From Pelagibacteraceae bacterium AG-426-G09 (GTDB lineage Bacteria; Pseudomonadota; Alphaproteobacteria; Pelagibacterales; Pelagibacteraceae), in NCBI GenBank assembly GCA_003210075.1, contig QCNR01000001.1, forward strand, positions 62,001-126,000: 64,000 bases of DNA, given 5' to 3'. Both the position numbers and the translations under genes were made by a program. Below the pieces are notes generated by a model. The model had not been told where the DNA came from, did not search any database, and saw only the letters and a list, made by a program, of their open reading frames with translations. Below, piece by piece: positions 28,019-36,002 of the stretch (positions are counted from its first letter, which is position 1; each line of letters opens with the position of its first letter).

Positions 28019-28851
28019 TATTTTTGAATTAATTTTATAAGCTTTTCTTTGCTCTTTGTTCTAAATAAATTATCGTAATAAACAACTTGTGTTGGATATT
28101 TGCCGTGCACTTTATCCTTCCATCTACTAATCCAGCTATGATAGATACCAAATTTATTAAAAAATCGACCTCCATAACCTGTTCTTCCATCATAATCATT
28201 ATAAAGAACATTATTTACATACATTTTTGAAAATCCTTCTCCAGGCGCTTGTCCCATTTTTGTATGAAATATTATCGTAGTCCACTTATCTTTCATCTCA
28301 TCAATAAAAAGATTTTTGATTATTTTTCCTGAAACATCATGTCCATTTACAGGAAAATATCTAGGTTCCAAAACCCCATTTTTTACTCTCAACATCATCC
28401 TTGGATGTCTTTGTTTATTTGTATTTCCCCACTCGTATATTTGAAAAAGAGAAGTGCTTACAGGTTCAACTGATTTAAAGTCTACTGGCAAATAAATACT
28501 TACAGAAATCCATCTTTCTCCAGTGTACCTGTTGCCTGATGTGGAATATTCACTTCTAGCTCTATCTCCTCCCCCATGTCCAACAACAGCATCTCTGCCA
28601 TTATTTTTGCAATCAGAATAATCTCCGTCTTTATCTCTTCCACAATCTCTTGGTAACAATGTTATCTTCCAAGCTTTTTCACCTAAAGCTGGAGAAGTAA
28701 CAGTTTCCCTAAATTTATAAAGCTCCTTGCCATAAGCGACACTTTTTTTCCATTGTAGATTTGTAATTTCTCTTGCACTGGCTTCTTTAGAAAAATTTGT
28801 ACTTTCTATAATTAACAAACTAAAAACTATTGATACGAAAAATTTTTTCAA
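28018..28851 (-). CDS. Exported polysaccharide-lyase-like protein, paralogue 3 (277 aa)
   Basis: A signal peptide (residues 1 to about 26) is followed by the same fold markers: CG...C pair (DCGRDKDGDYSDC), R-x-E motif (RARSEYS), WISVSIYLPVDFKSV, KWTTIIFHTKM, NKFGIYHS and VYYDNLF. It has only the one cysteine pair, the simplest of the three. A GHGGGDRARSE segment before the R-x-E motif is Gly-rich. The enzyme would act in the periplasm or outside. It overlaps the serine-hydrolase gene by 4 bases upstream. Identity as a lyase is by pattern; no catalytic residue is proven. Confidence 0.75.
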   Translation of the reverse strand: MKKFFVSIVFSLLIIESTNFSKEASAREITNLQWKKSVAYGKELYKFRETVTSPALGEKAWKITLLPRDCGRDKDGDYSDCKNNGRDAVVGHGGGDRARSEYSTSGNRYTGERWISVSIYLPVDFKSVEPVSTSLFQIYEWGNTNKQRHPRMMLRVKNGVLEPRYFPVNGHDVSGKIIKNLFIDEMKDKWTTIIFHTKMGQAPGEGFSKMYVNNVLYNDYDGRTGYGGRFFNKFGIYHSWISRWKDKVHGKYPTQVVYYDNLFRTKSKEKLIKLIQK

Positions 28852-30140
28852 TTTATTTGTTTACCTTTTTTGAATGGATCGTGTAGTAGCTTTTTGTGAT
28901 TATATTTATATTTTTTATTATTATAATGGAGAGAATTAACAACCAGTATTCTTGAGTTTTCTACATCAATTAAAATCATATTCCCACCATAGCCGCCCAT
29001 ACCAAATATAATTTTGTCTTTTAATCCTGGAAAATCCATATGAAATTGACCCCCGTATGATTTTGTACGATTAAATAAGGGCTCTTCTTTTTCTTTGCTT
29101 CCTTTTGGTATTCTTCTTTTATAAATTTCTTTTAAATATTTTCCAACACAATTATCATTCTGATAATCATCCATTATAGCTTTTGCAATTCTAAGATAAT
29201 CAAATCTTGTTGCCATTATGTTGGGATGTCCATTTCCCCAATTTTCATTTAAACTAGTGTAGCCATAACGAATGCTATTTTTGATCTTTATTTTATCGTT
29301 GAAAACTTTGCTATAAAATTTGTCATAATCTTCACCAATTTTAAATTTCATATAGTTTAAAATTAACTGAGTGACAAATCCATTGTAATTGTATCTTTCC
29401 TTAGATTTTTTTGTATTTTGGTTGTTAAAGTGATAGCGCATGGTTGTTGCAATATCTGTGTCTTCATATGGGCCTAATTTACTAGTACCATCTTCAAACT
29501 CGTCGATATATTTTTGATCACCAGTATTCATATTTAAAAAATTAATTAATTTTTGATTATGATAAAGAGAATCTTTTATTATAGGCCAGTCATTTACTCT
29601 AGCATCAACTCCATCAATATAACCCTCACATATTGCGTGACCTACTAAATAAGAAGTTACTGACTTACCCATTGACATTGAATAAAATTTTGTTTCATTA
29701 TTCAAAAACTCTCCCAGCATTTCTTTAGGAGAAAGTTCGTCAATTAATACTTCACCATCTTGATAATATAAATAACTAAGGATAGCTTTAGTTTTCATTT
29801 GCTTTTTTACAAATTTATCTTCAATTAAGTTGAATTTAAAATCGTAGGAACTATTTGTCGGTTTAAACTCTTTTAAATGTTGACTTCTATCTCTATATGA
29901 ATATTTCCATAAATAATAAATCAGCGTATCTCTGTTTGGGTTTGAATGATAGGCAATATTAGTAGCTGATAATGCTTTATTTTTTATTTTGATATTTAGA
30001 TTGTGAGATCCTTGCTCATTTAAATATTGATGATGTCCGTTTTCAGAAAGCCACTTATTAAAAAACCAATTTAAATTCTCAGCAAATAGATTGGTTGAAG
30101 TTAATAAGCTTAAAGCAATGATTAGTAATATTTTTTTCAT
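28848..30140 (-). CDS. Exported serine hydrolase, beta-lactamase/class-C PBP fold
   Basis: A signal peptide (ILLIIALSLLTSTNLFA) is followed by a 410-residue domain with the SxxK nucleophile motif SMGK (in FYSMSMGKSVTSYLVGHA), a Tyr motif RYNYNGFVTQLI where most relatives have YSN, and a C-terminal GMGGYGGNMILID block in place of the HxG/KTG box. This pattern matches the beta-lactamase/esterase/6-aminohexanoate-dimer-hydrolase superfamily (PF00144). Substrate unknown; beta-lactam resistance is not implied. It is the first gene of the four-gene exported cluster, suggesting it acts on the same polymer as the three lyase-like proteins, perhaps removing ester groups (inference). Confidence 0.8.
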   Translation of the reverse strand: MKKILLIIALSLLTSTNLFAENLNWFFNKWLSENGHHQYLNEQGSHNLNIKIKNKALSATNIAYHSNPNRDTLIYYLWKYSYRDRSQHLKEFKPTNSSYDFKFNLIEDKFVKKQMKTKAILSYLYYQDGEVLIDELSPKEMLGEFLNNETKFYSMSMGKSVTSYLVGHAICEGYIDGVDARVNDWPIIKDSLYHNQKLINFLNMNTGDQKYIDEFEDGTSKLGPYEDTDIATTMRYHFNNQNTKKSKERYNYNGFVTQLILNYMKFKIGEDYDKFYSKVFNDKIKIKNSIRYGYTSLNENWGNGHPNIMATRFDYLRIAKAIMDDYQNDNCVGKYLKEIYKRRIPKGSKEKEEPLFNRTKSYGGQFHMDFPGLKDKIIFGMGGYGGNMILIDVENSRILVVNSLHYNNKKYKYNHKKLLHDPFKKGKQIN

Positions 30141-30244
30141 AGATTATGCTCATTTTTTGTTGTCCCTTTTTTTACAAGTGAGCACAACCACACTTAGTAT
30201 AAAAAAATAATATCTTTTTTTTGTTTTTTTTTAAAGATTTAATT

Positions 30245-31114
30245 CTATTTAATTTCATCAATATTCTTAATATTTGATAAAGAATCATTTAATTCACTTA
30301 TATTTTCTCTTTTTGAAATTGCTAAAACTGAAATTGCTAAAGCTAAAACTCCTATTAAAGGTATCGAGGTTACATAACTTAGATTTTCAGAAATTAAAAA
30401 TATATAAATTAAAAAGAATAAAATTGACCTAATAATCACATTTGTTTTAAATACAGCTATAATTGATAGAGAATGTTTAATTAAATTAAAGAAACTCATT
30501 TTTGATGGTCCAAAATATCTACTCCCCCTTATTGATGGAATTGTAGATCTATTTTTTTCTACTTTTGCTAAAGATCCTGAGAAACTGCTCCATGTAGCCT
30601 TTTCATTTATCATTTTTTCAACAGTTGCTTTTGGTAAACAAGTATAGTTTCCAAATTTAATTGATTGCCCTGTGAATATATAAGTAATTAATTTATGAAT
30701 ATTATAAGAAAGTGTAAAAATGAAACCTTCAGATCTTTTTATTCTTTCACCAACTATTGGTTTAGTATTATCATATTTTAAAAATTCTACGAATTTTTCA
30801 ATTTCTTCTGGTCTATCTTCTCCATCTCCGTCCATAGGTATAATGTAATCAAATTCTTGATTTTCAAAAATATATTTCAAACCTGATGCAATGCACCTTG
30901 CATGTCCCCTGTTTTCATTCATTTTTATAATTTTAATTGATTTAATTTTATCAGTACTAGAAATTTCCACTTCACTTTTATCTGTTGAAGCATCATTTAT
31001 AGCTATTATTGAAAACTCATGTTTTAGATTTGAAATAACTGAATTAATATCCTCAATTAATTTTGATGCTGATTGAAAATCATTATAAACAGGTATTAAA
31101 ATTATAATTTTCAT
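30245..31114 (-). CDS. GT2-family membrane glycosyltransferase
   Basis: This 289-residue protein begins IIILIPVYNDFQSA, a classic GT2 start, with AINDASTDKSE and the DxD region PMDGDGEDRPEEI. Two hydrophobic segments lie at the C-terminus (about residues 220-265). It resembles polyprenyl-phosphate hexose transferases (DPM1/GtrB style). Such enzymes make lipid-linked sugars, used by GT39/GT83-type membrane transferases; one such gene lies at 32139, two genes upstream. It follows adenine-deaminase-like gene by 19 bases. A 104-base gap with poly-T tracts separates it from the exported cluster downstream. Confidence 0.82.
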   Translation of the reverse strand: MKIIILIPVYNDFQSASKLIEDINSVISNLKHEFSIIAINDASTDKSEVEISSTDKIKSIKIIKMNENRGHARCIASGLKYIFENQEFDYIIPMDGDGEDRPEEIEKFVEFLKYDNTKPIVGERIKRSEGFIFTLSYNIHKLITYIFTGQSIKFGNYTCLPKATVEKMINEKATWSSFSGSLAKVEKNRSTIPSIRGSRYFGPSKMSFFNLIKHSLSIIAVFKTNVIIRSILFFLIYIFLISENLSYVTSIPLIGVLALAISVLAISKRENISELNDSLSNIKNIDEIK

Positions 31115-31133
31115 TAGGTTTTTTTTATTAAAT

Positions 31134-32135
31134 TTATATCTTACTCAACCAACTATTTTTAGTACTTTCATCTAAAAATGAAGATTTAAAGGAGTTCTCA
31201 ATTAGAATTTTTACATCTTCTAAGCTTAGATTTAAAGCTTTGGTAGTTTCAATCAAATTTGTATTTAAATATCCTCCAAAATAAGCTGGGTCATCTGAAT
31301 TTACCATTACCCTTAAACCTTTATCTAACATTTTTTTTAAATTATGGTTTTCAAGTTTATCAAAAACACAAAGTTTAATATTTGATAATGGACAAACTGT
31401 GAGTGGAATATTTTTTTTTATTAATGTTTCAACAAGTTTTTTATCTTTTAAACATTGAACTCCATGATCTATTCTTTTTACTTTGAGCAAATTTAAACTA
31501 TCCCATATATATTCAGGTGGACCTTCTTCTCCAGCATGCGCTACTGTTACAAAGCCTTCTTTAATAGCTGCCTCAAATAAATTTTTAAATTTTTGAGGTG
31601 GGTTACCTTTTTCTGAGGAATCAAGTCCTACGCCTACAATTTTATCTTTGTGATTTAAAGCTTGTTTTAATATATCAAAACAAGATTCTTCCTCTAAATG
31701 TCTTAAAAAACACATAATAATTTTTGAGGTTATACCGAATTCAGAATTTGCTTTTTTTAAAGCCTTATCTATTCCATTTATGATCGTGTTAAATTTGATG
31801 CCTCTTTCAGTGTGAGACTGGGGGTCAAAAAAAATTTCTGTATGCACAATATTATCTTGATTACATCTCAAAATATATTCCCATGTTAAATCAAAAAAAT
31901 CCTCCTCTGTAATTAGTACATTTGATCCTTGATAATAAATTTTCAAAAAGGAGTCTAAATTTGAGAAATTGTAAGCTGATTTGATTTCTTCTATAGATTT
32001 AAACGGAATTTCAATTTTATTTCTTTTTGATAGTTTGAACATAAGTTCAGGCTCTAAACTTCCTTCTATATGCAGATGTAGTTCAGACTTTGGAATTTTG
32101 TTTATATAATTAATTATATCTTTAGAATTTTTCAT
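31134..32135 (-). CDS. Adenine deaminase-like enzyme (adenosine deaminase family)
   Basis: The 333-residue protein has the metal and catalytic motifs of the family: SELHLHIEGSLEPELMF, HAGEEGPPEYIWDSL, RIDHGVQ, and NSDDPAYFGG. The GLDSSEKGNPP segment is typical of the bacterial/fungal adenine deaminase group, not of true adenosine deaminases, so conversion of adenine to hypoxanthine is the better guess. That would feed purine salvage toward IMP. It lies between two membrane glycosyltransferase genes, with 3- and 19-base gaps, and has no obvious functional link to them. Confidence 0.88.
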   Translation of the reverse strand: MKNSKDIINYINKIPKSELHLHIEGSLEPELMFKLSKRNKIEIPFKSIEEIKSAYNFSNLDSFLKIYYQGSNVLITEEDFFDLTWEYILRCNQDNIVHTEIFFDPQSHTERGIKFNTIINGIDKALKKANSEFGITSKIIMCFLRHLEEESCFDILKQALNHKDKIVGVGLDSSEKGNPPQKFKNLFEAAIKEGFVTVAHAGEEGPPEYIWDSLNLLKVKRIDHGVQCLKDKKLVETLIKKNIPLTVCPLSNIKLCVFDKLENHNLKKMLDKGLRVMVNSDDPAYFGGYLNTNLIETTKALNLSLEDVKILIENSFKSSFLDESTKNSWLSKI

Positions 32136-32138
32136 AAA

Positions 32139-33467
32139 TTATTTATATGTTCCTACACAAATTTCATCTATGCAAATATATTCTTTAGCCTCATTGAGAA
32201 TATTATTATTTCTTACAAAGCCTTCCCATTTAGGTCTAGATTTAAGATGATAAGAAAGATTTCCCGCTTTCCATTCATCGCCAATTACAAATTGAATTGG
32301 TTCATCAAAATCTTGATCCCATTCTAATTGCACTTTTTGAGCTATTTGTTTACCAGGATAGTCTGTTCTTTTATTATCTTTTGATATTGAAACGTAGCTA
32401 TAAACAAAAGGAGAAAATAAAAATAAAAATATAAAAACGATTATAAAATTATTTAATTTTTTAAGGTTAATATTTTTTCTTAAAATATAAACTGCAAATA
32501 AACCAATAAATAAATAAAATGGAGTCATCCACATAGTTCTTATTTTTGATCCCATAAATAATGATGTACATAACACTAAAATTAAAGGCACTATGTTAAT
32601 AAAAATTAAAAAAATTAATTTTTTATCTTTAAAATTTATTTTAAATTTTAAATTTTTTGTCAATAGGTAAGCTAGAAAGAAAAATGGTATTAAAATTCCA
32701 ACTTGTTTTAAAAAAAATAAGAAAGGATTTACTAAATGATTAATAATATTAAAATCTGCCGCGCCTGTCCTTGCAAGTCCATAGGTAATTGTGACAAAAT
32801 CATTATTTGTTAGCCAAATTAAATGTGGGATTAATAATAATAAAAATACCTCTAAAGAAATTAAATATGTAAATTGAAACTTTCTCTCTTTCTTAAAGAA
32901 GATTAAATAGAAAAATAATAAATCAATAGAAATTAATAGATATAAAAATAAATATTTTGATAGAAAACCTGCGGCTGCAAAAACTCCTAATAATATTAAG
33001 TCCAATACTTTAGGCTCTTTTTTATTAAAAATTCTCCAAGTAAAATAAACTGTTAAAGCCCAAAAAGGTAATTGACTGACATTTACGTTAAATTCTGGAG
33101 TAGTAAAATTATAAAAATAAATCGATTCTAACAGTAAAACGCTTATAAAACTTAATTTTATACTGTCTAATAATTCATAGGATAGTTTAAATACAAAATA
33201 AAAAGCAACGATAACAAATATTTGACTTAAAAAATAATATGCCCAATCTTGAGATCCAAAAATTGTAAAAAAAATCTCTGCAAAGAATGCGCTCAAGGGT
33301 GGATGTTTATTGAATCCCCAATCTAAATTGCTTCCCCATGCTAAAGCTTCGATTGTATCGAGTGGTAAGTTTTGATTCACTAATGATGGCACAACCGTCC
33401 ATAGAACCAAATGTGTGGTAATAAAAATATAAAATAAATTCAATAATTTTTTTTTATTTTGTCCCAT
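32139..33467 (-). CDS. GT39/ArnT-like membrane glycosyltransferase
   Basis: This 442-residue protein has about ten membrane segments. The first periplasmic loop holds the catalytic acidic motif LPLDTIEALAWGSNLDWGFNKHPPL, with the D-x-E pattern typical of protein-mannosyltransferase and ArnT families, and a C-terminal soluble part. The enzyme would move a sugar from a lipid carrier to an envelope acceptor in the periplasm. The GT2 gene at 30245 could make its lipid-linked donor. Which sugar and acceptor cannot be read from the sequence. It is the first gene of this minus-strand set and diverges from dksA. Confidence 0.85.
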   Translation of the reverse strand: MGQNKKKLLNLFYIFITTHLVLWTVVPSLVNQNLPLDTIEALAWGSNLDWGFNKHPPLSAFFAEIFFTIFGSQDWAYYFLSQIFVIVAFYFVFKLSYELLDSIKLSFISVLLLESIYFYNFTTPEFNVNVSQLPFWALTVYFTWRIFNKKEPKVLDLILLGVFAAAGFLSKYLFLYLLISIDLLFFYLIFFKKERKFQFTYLISLEVFLLLLIPHLIWLTNNDFVTITYGLARTGAADFNIINHLVNPFLFFLKQVGILIPFFFLAYLLTKNLKFKINFKDKKLIFLIFINIVPLILVLCTSLFMGSKIRTMWMTPFYLFIGLFAVYILRKNINLKKLNNFIIVFIFLFLFSPFVYSYVSISKDNKRTDYPGKQIAQKVQLEWDQDFDEPIQFVIGDEWKAGNLSYHLKSRPKWEGFVRNNNILNEAKEYICIDEICVGTYK

Positions 33468-33496
33468 TTACAACAATTTATACAATTAATGCATTC

Positions 33497-33524
33497 TTGA
33501 CAGTACTTAATTGATGAATATATT
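33497..33524 (+). promoter_or_regulatory. dksA promoter
   Basis: A perfect -35 TTGACA (33497-33502), a 16-base spacer and -10 TATATT (33519-33524) lie just before dksA, predicting a leader of about 15 bases. This is the best sigma-70-type promoter seen in the window apart from umuD. Confidence 0.75.
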
Positions 33525-33545
33525 CACCAGATTTTAAATATTGAA

Positions 33546-33962
33546 ATGGTTAAAATTTCTAAGACATACACTCCTAAAGAAACTGAAAAATATATGTGTC
33601 CAAAACACTTGGCATTTTTCAAAAAGAAACTTCAAGATTGGAAATCTGAGTTAAAAAGAACAAGTAATGAGGCAATCTACAATAGTTCATTAGATGATAA
33701 CAGTACATCTGCAGATATCGTTGACCAGGCAAGTTCCTATACTGAAAAAAATGTTGAGTTTCGAGCAATAAACAGACAGATAAAATTAATAACTAAAATT
33801 GACTCGGCTTTAAAAAAAATTGAAAATGGAACCTATGGTTTTTGTGAAGATACTGGTGAACCAATCGGCTTAAAAAGATTAATGGCAAGACCTGTCGCAA
33901 CACTATGTATAGCAGCTCAAGAAAAACATGAAAAAGAGGAAAAGGTATACGCAGACGACTAA
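33546..33962 (+). CDS. dksA: RNA polymerase-binding transcription factor DksA
   Basis: DksA binds the RNA polymerase secondary channel and tunes rRNA and stress promoters, with ppGpp in many bacteria. The 138-residue protein has the coiled-coil tip motif D-x-x-D-x-A (DIVDQA, Asp57 and Asp60) and the C-terminal GLKRLMARPVATLC block. Only two of four zinc-finger cysteines remain: Cys100 and Cys121, with Thr103 and Ala124 in place of the others, as in two-Cys alphaproteobacterial forms. Its stop interlocks with the GST stop (CTAA at 33959-33962). Confidence 0.93.
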   Translation: MVKISKTYTPKETEKYMCPKHLAFFKKKLQDWKSELKRTSNEAIYNSSLDDNSTSADIVDQASSYTEKNVEFRAINRQIKLITKIDSALKKIENGTYGFCEDTGEPIGLKRLMARPVATLCIAAQEKHEKEEKVYADD

Positions 33963-34588
33963 GGTTTGGGAATTTCAGAATTTTTATCCATAAATTTATA
34001 ACCTCTAATAACAGCTGGTCTTTCTGATATCATTTCATACCATTTACTTAAATTTAAGTAATTCTTTAAACCAATATCGTGCCAATGATGTCTTGCTATC
34101 CATGGCCATGTAGCAATATCTGCAATAGTATAATTTTCACCTGCTAAAAACTTATTTTCATCTAGATGATTATCTAGAACTTTGTATATATTTTGGGTAA
34201 TCTCAAAATATCTTTTTTCTCCTATTTCGCTCAATCCTTTATTAAAACGATAGAAAAAATGGTATTGACCAATAAAAGGTCCTATTGAACCCATCTGCGC
34301 CATGAGCCATTGATCAATTTTTAATTTATTTTTTTTATCATAAAATTTTCCACTTTTTTCGGCTAAATAAATTAAGATTGCTCCAGACTCAAATACAGCT
34401 TCTTTTTTATTTGAGTGATCTACTATTGCAGGAATTTTTGAAAAAGGACTTATTTTTTTAAAATCAGATTTAAATTGATCTCCTTTGGATAAATCTAACT
34501 TTATAACTTTATAATTAAAGTCTATCTCCTCAAGCATAATGCTTACTTTCTTTCCATTTGGTGTGTCAGATGAAAAAAGATCAATCAC
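33959..34588 (-). CDS. Glutathione S-transferase family protein (YfcG-like)
   Basis: This 209-residue cytoplasmic protein has an N-terminal thioredoxin-like domain, MIDLFSSDTPNGKKVSIMLEE, with the cis-Pro region SPFSKIPAIVD and ESGAILIYLAEKSGKF. The all-helical C-terminal domain has IADIATWPWIARH. The T/SPNGxKV start resembles nu-class YfcG enzymes, which reduce disulfides with glutathione. Substrate is not known. It overlaps the upstream reductase by 4 bases, so it probably belongs to the ferredoxin/reductase transcript. Confidence 0.9.
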   Translation of the reverse strand: MIDLFSSDTPNGKKVSIMLEEIDFNYKVIKLDLSKGDQFKSDFKKISPFSKIPAIVDHSNKKEAVFESGAILIYLAEKSGKFYDKKNKLKIDQWLMAQMGSIGPFIGQYHFFYRFNKGLSEIGEKRYFEITQNIYKVLDNHLDENKFLAGENYTIADIATWPWIARHHWHDIGLKNYLNLSKWYEMISERPAVIRGYKFMDKNSEIPKP

Positions 34589-35601
34589 TCTTTTTTTCCA
34601 AGTCTTTTTAATAAATTGGTTGAAGTTGTAGTAAATTCAAATCGATATTTTTCATTTGGTTTTGCTAATTTAAAACAAGCTCTAGCCGCAAGTGCACCTT
34701 CATGAAATCCAGAGAGTATAAGTTTTAATTTGCCAGGATATGTACATATATCTCCTACAGCATAAATGCCTTTTTGATTAGTCTCAAATTTTTCTGTGTC
34801 GACTTTAATTGTTTTTTTATCTAAGTTTAAGCCCCAATTAGCTATAGGACCTAATTTCATAATTAAACCAAAAAAACCCAAGACGAAATCAGTTTTAAGA
34901 TTTTTAGTTTCTTTATTGTCATGAATAATATCTATATTTTCTAGCTGTTTATTGCCAGTCACTGCTTTAAGTTGATATTTAGTATATAGATCAATAATTC
35001 CATTCTTTTGTAGCTCCAGAACTTTATTATAAGTTGATTGTGCTCCTCTAAATTCATCCCTTCTATGTATTAAATTTACCTTTGAGTCTTTTGATAATTC
35101 TACCGCCCAATCTAAAGCACTATCTCCACCTCCAAAAATAGAAACTGTTTTTCCTTTAAAAATAGATTTGTCTTTAACTGAGTAAAAAATAGATGTATTT
35201 TCGTATTTTTCACATTCCTTAGGAATAAACTTTCGAGGCTCAAAAGATCCGACCCCACCAGCTATAATAATATTTGGAGTATCAAACTCAGTTCCTTTAT
35301 TTGTTTTTACTTTCCATTGTCCATTATTTTTTTTAACTTCTTCAACTCTTTCGCTTAAATGAAATTTAATATCAAAAGGTTTTAATTGATTAATTAAATT
35401 GTTCGTCAGTTCTTCGCCTGTACATTCGGGAACTGCGGGAATATCATATATTGGTTTATCTGGATATAATTCGATACATTGTCCACCAATTTTATCTAGG
35501 TTATCAACTATATCACAACTTAGGCCAATTAATTTTAATTGATGAGCTGTAAACAGTCCTGTGGGTCCCGCCCCTATTATTAGCGCATCAGTTTTAATCA
35601 T
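34585..35601 (-). CDS. Ferredoxin-NADP+ reductase, thioredoxin-reductase-like type (YumC family)
   Basis: The 338-residue flavoprotein has the FAD motif IIGAGPTGLFTA (residues 8-19), GGQCIELYPDKPIYDIPA, the NADPH motif FGGGDSALDWA and a C-terminal FAD block YAVGDICTYPGKLKLI. It lacks the CxxC pair of true thioredoxin reductases, so it is the ferredoxin-reductase subtype. It sits directly after the ferredoxin gene with a TAATG junction, strongly suggesting partner function. Older annotations may call it trxB. Confidence 0.9.
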   Translation of the reverse strand: MIKTDALIIGAGPTGLFTAHQLKLIGLSCDIVDNLDKIGGQCIELYPDKPIYDIPAVPECTGEELTNNLINQLKPFDIKFHLSERVEEVKKNNGQWKVKTNKGTEFDTPNIIIAGGVGSFEPRKFIPKECEKYENTSIFYSVKDKSIFKGKTVSIFGGGDSALDWAVELSKDSKVNLIHRRDEFRGAQSTYNKVLELQKNGIIDLYTKYQLKAVTGNKQLENIDIIHDNKETKNLKTDFVLGFFGLIMKLGPIANWGLNLDKKTIKVDTEKFETNQKGIYAVGDICTYPGKLKLILSGFHEGALAARACFKLAKPNEKYRFEFTTTSTNLLKRLGKKE

Positions 35602-35921
35602 TAAACTTGTTTCTCAGGTAAATTAATTATTAATCCATCCAAATCATCCGAAACTGTTATTTGACAGCTTAGTCTACTACTTGGTTTAGGATCATAAGCT
35701 TGGTCTAACATATCGTCCTCACCTTCAGTTTTTGATGATATTTTATTAAACCAATCTTCTTTGACATAAACATGGCAAGTAGCACAAGCCATAGAACCTC
35801 CACAATCAGCATCAATTCCAGGTATATCGTTTTGAACGGCTCCTTCCATAACAGTTAAACCATTTTTTACATCTATAGTATGGGATTTTCCATTATGTTC
35901 GACGTAAGTTATTTTTGCCAT
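35601..35921 (-). CDS. [2Fe-2S] ferredoxin, adrenodoxin type
   Basis: This 106-residue electron carrier has the cluster ligands C-x5-C-x2-C ([11 protein letters not shown], residues about 40-48) and a fourth Cys in SRLSCQI. The start [18 protein letters not shown] and end [11 protein letters not shown] fit the adrenodoxin/FdxB type. It is encoded upstream of its likely reductase and downstream of proteorhodopsin, a conserved SAR11 arrangement. A terminator lies between it and proteorhodopsin, so its expression may depend on read-through or a start inside that 80-base gap. Confidence 0.92.
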   Translation of the reverse strand: MAKITYVEHNGKSHTIDVKNGLTVMEGAVQNDIPGIDADCGGSMACATCHVYVKEDWFNKISSKTEGEDDMLDQAYDPKPSSRLSCQITVSDDLDGLIINLPEKQV

Positions 35922-35939
35922 TCAATTTATATAGTGATT

Positions 35940-35979
35940 AAAAAAAATAGGGCAAGTATGTAAAAACATACTCGCCCTA
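35940..35979 (-). terminator. Rho-independent terminator after proteorhodopsin
   Basis: On the minus strand TAGGGC-G-AGTATG, a 6-base loop, CATACT-T-GCCCTA form a 13-position stem with one mismatch, followed by at least seven T. It begins about 25 bases after the proteorhodopsin stop and ends about 20 bases before the ferredoxin start. It probably caps the highly expressed proteorhodopsin message. Confidence 0.88.
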
Positions 35980-36002
35980 ATATTTAAAACTAGATAATTT
36001 AA

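Noticed and set aside
30146-30190. TGCTCA...TGAGCA inverted repeat upstream of the exported cluster
   Set aside because: Only six bases per arm with a loop of about 30, no T-run on the correct side and no fit to a promoter; likely chance.
25938-33467. Mobile island or prophage
   Set aside because: No integrase, transposase, flanking tRNA or direct repeats are seen, and base composition looks like the surroundings.
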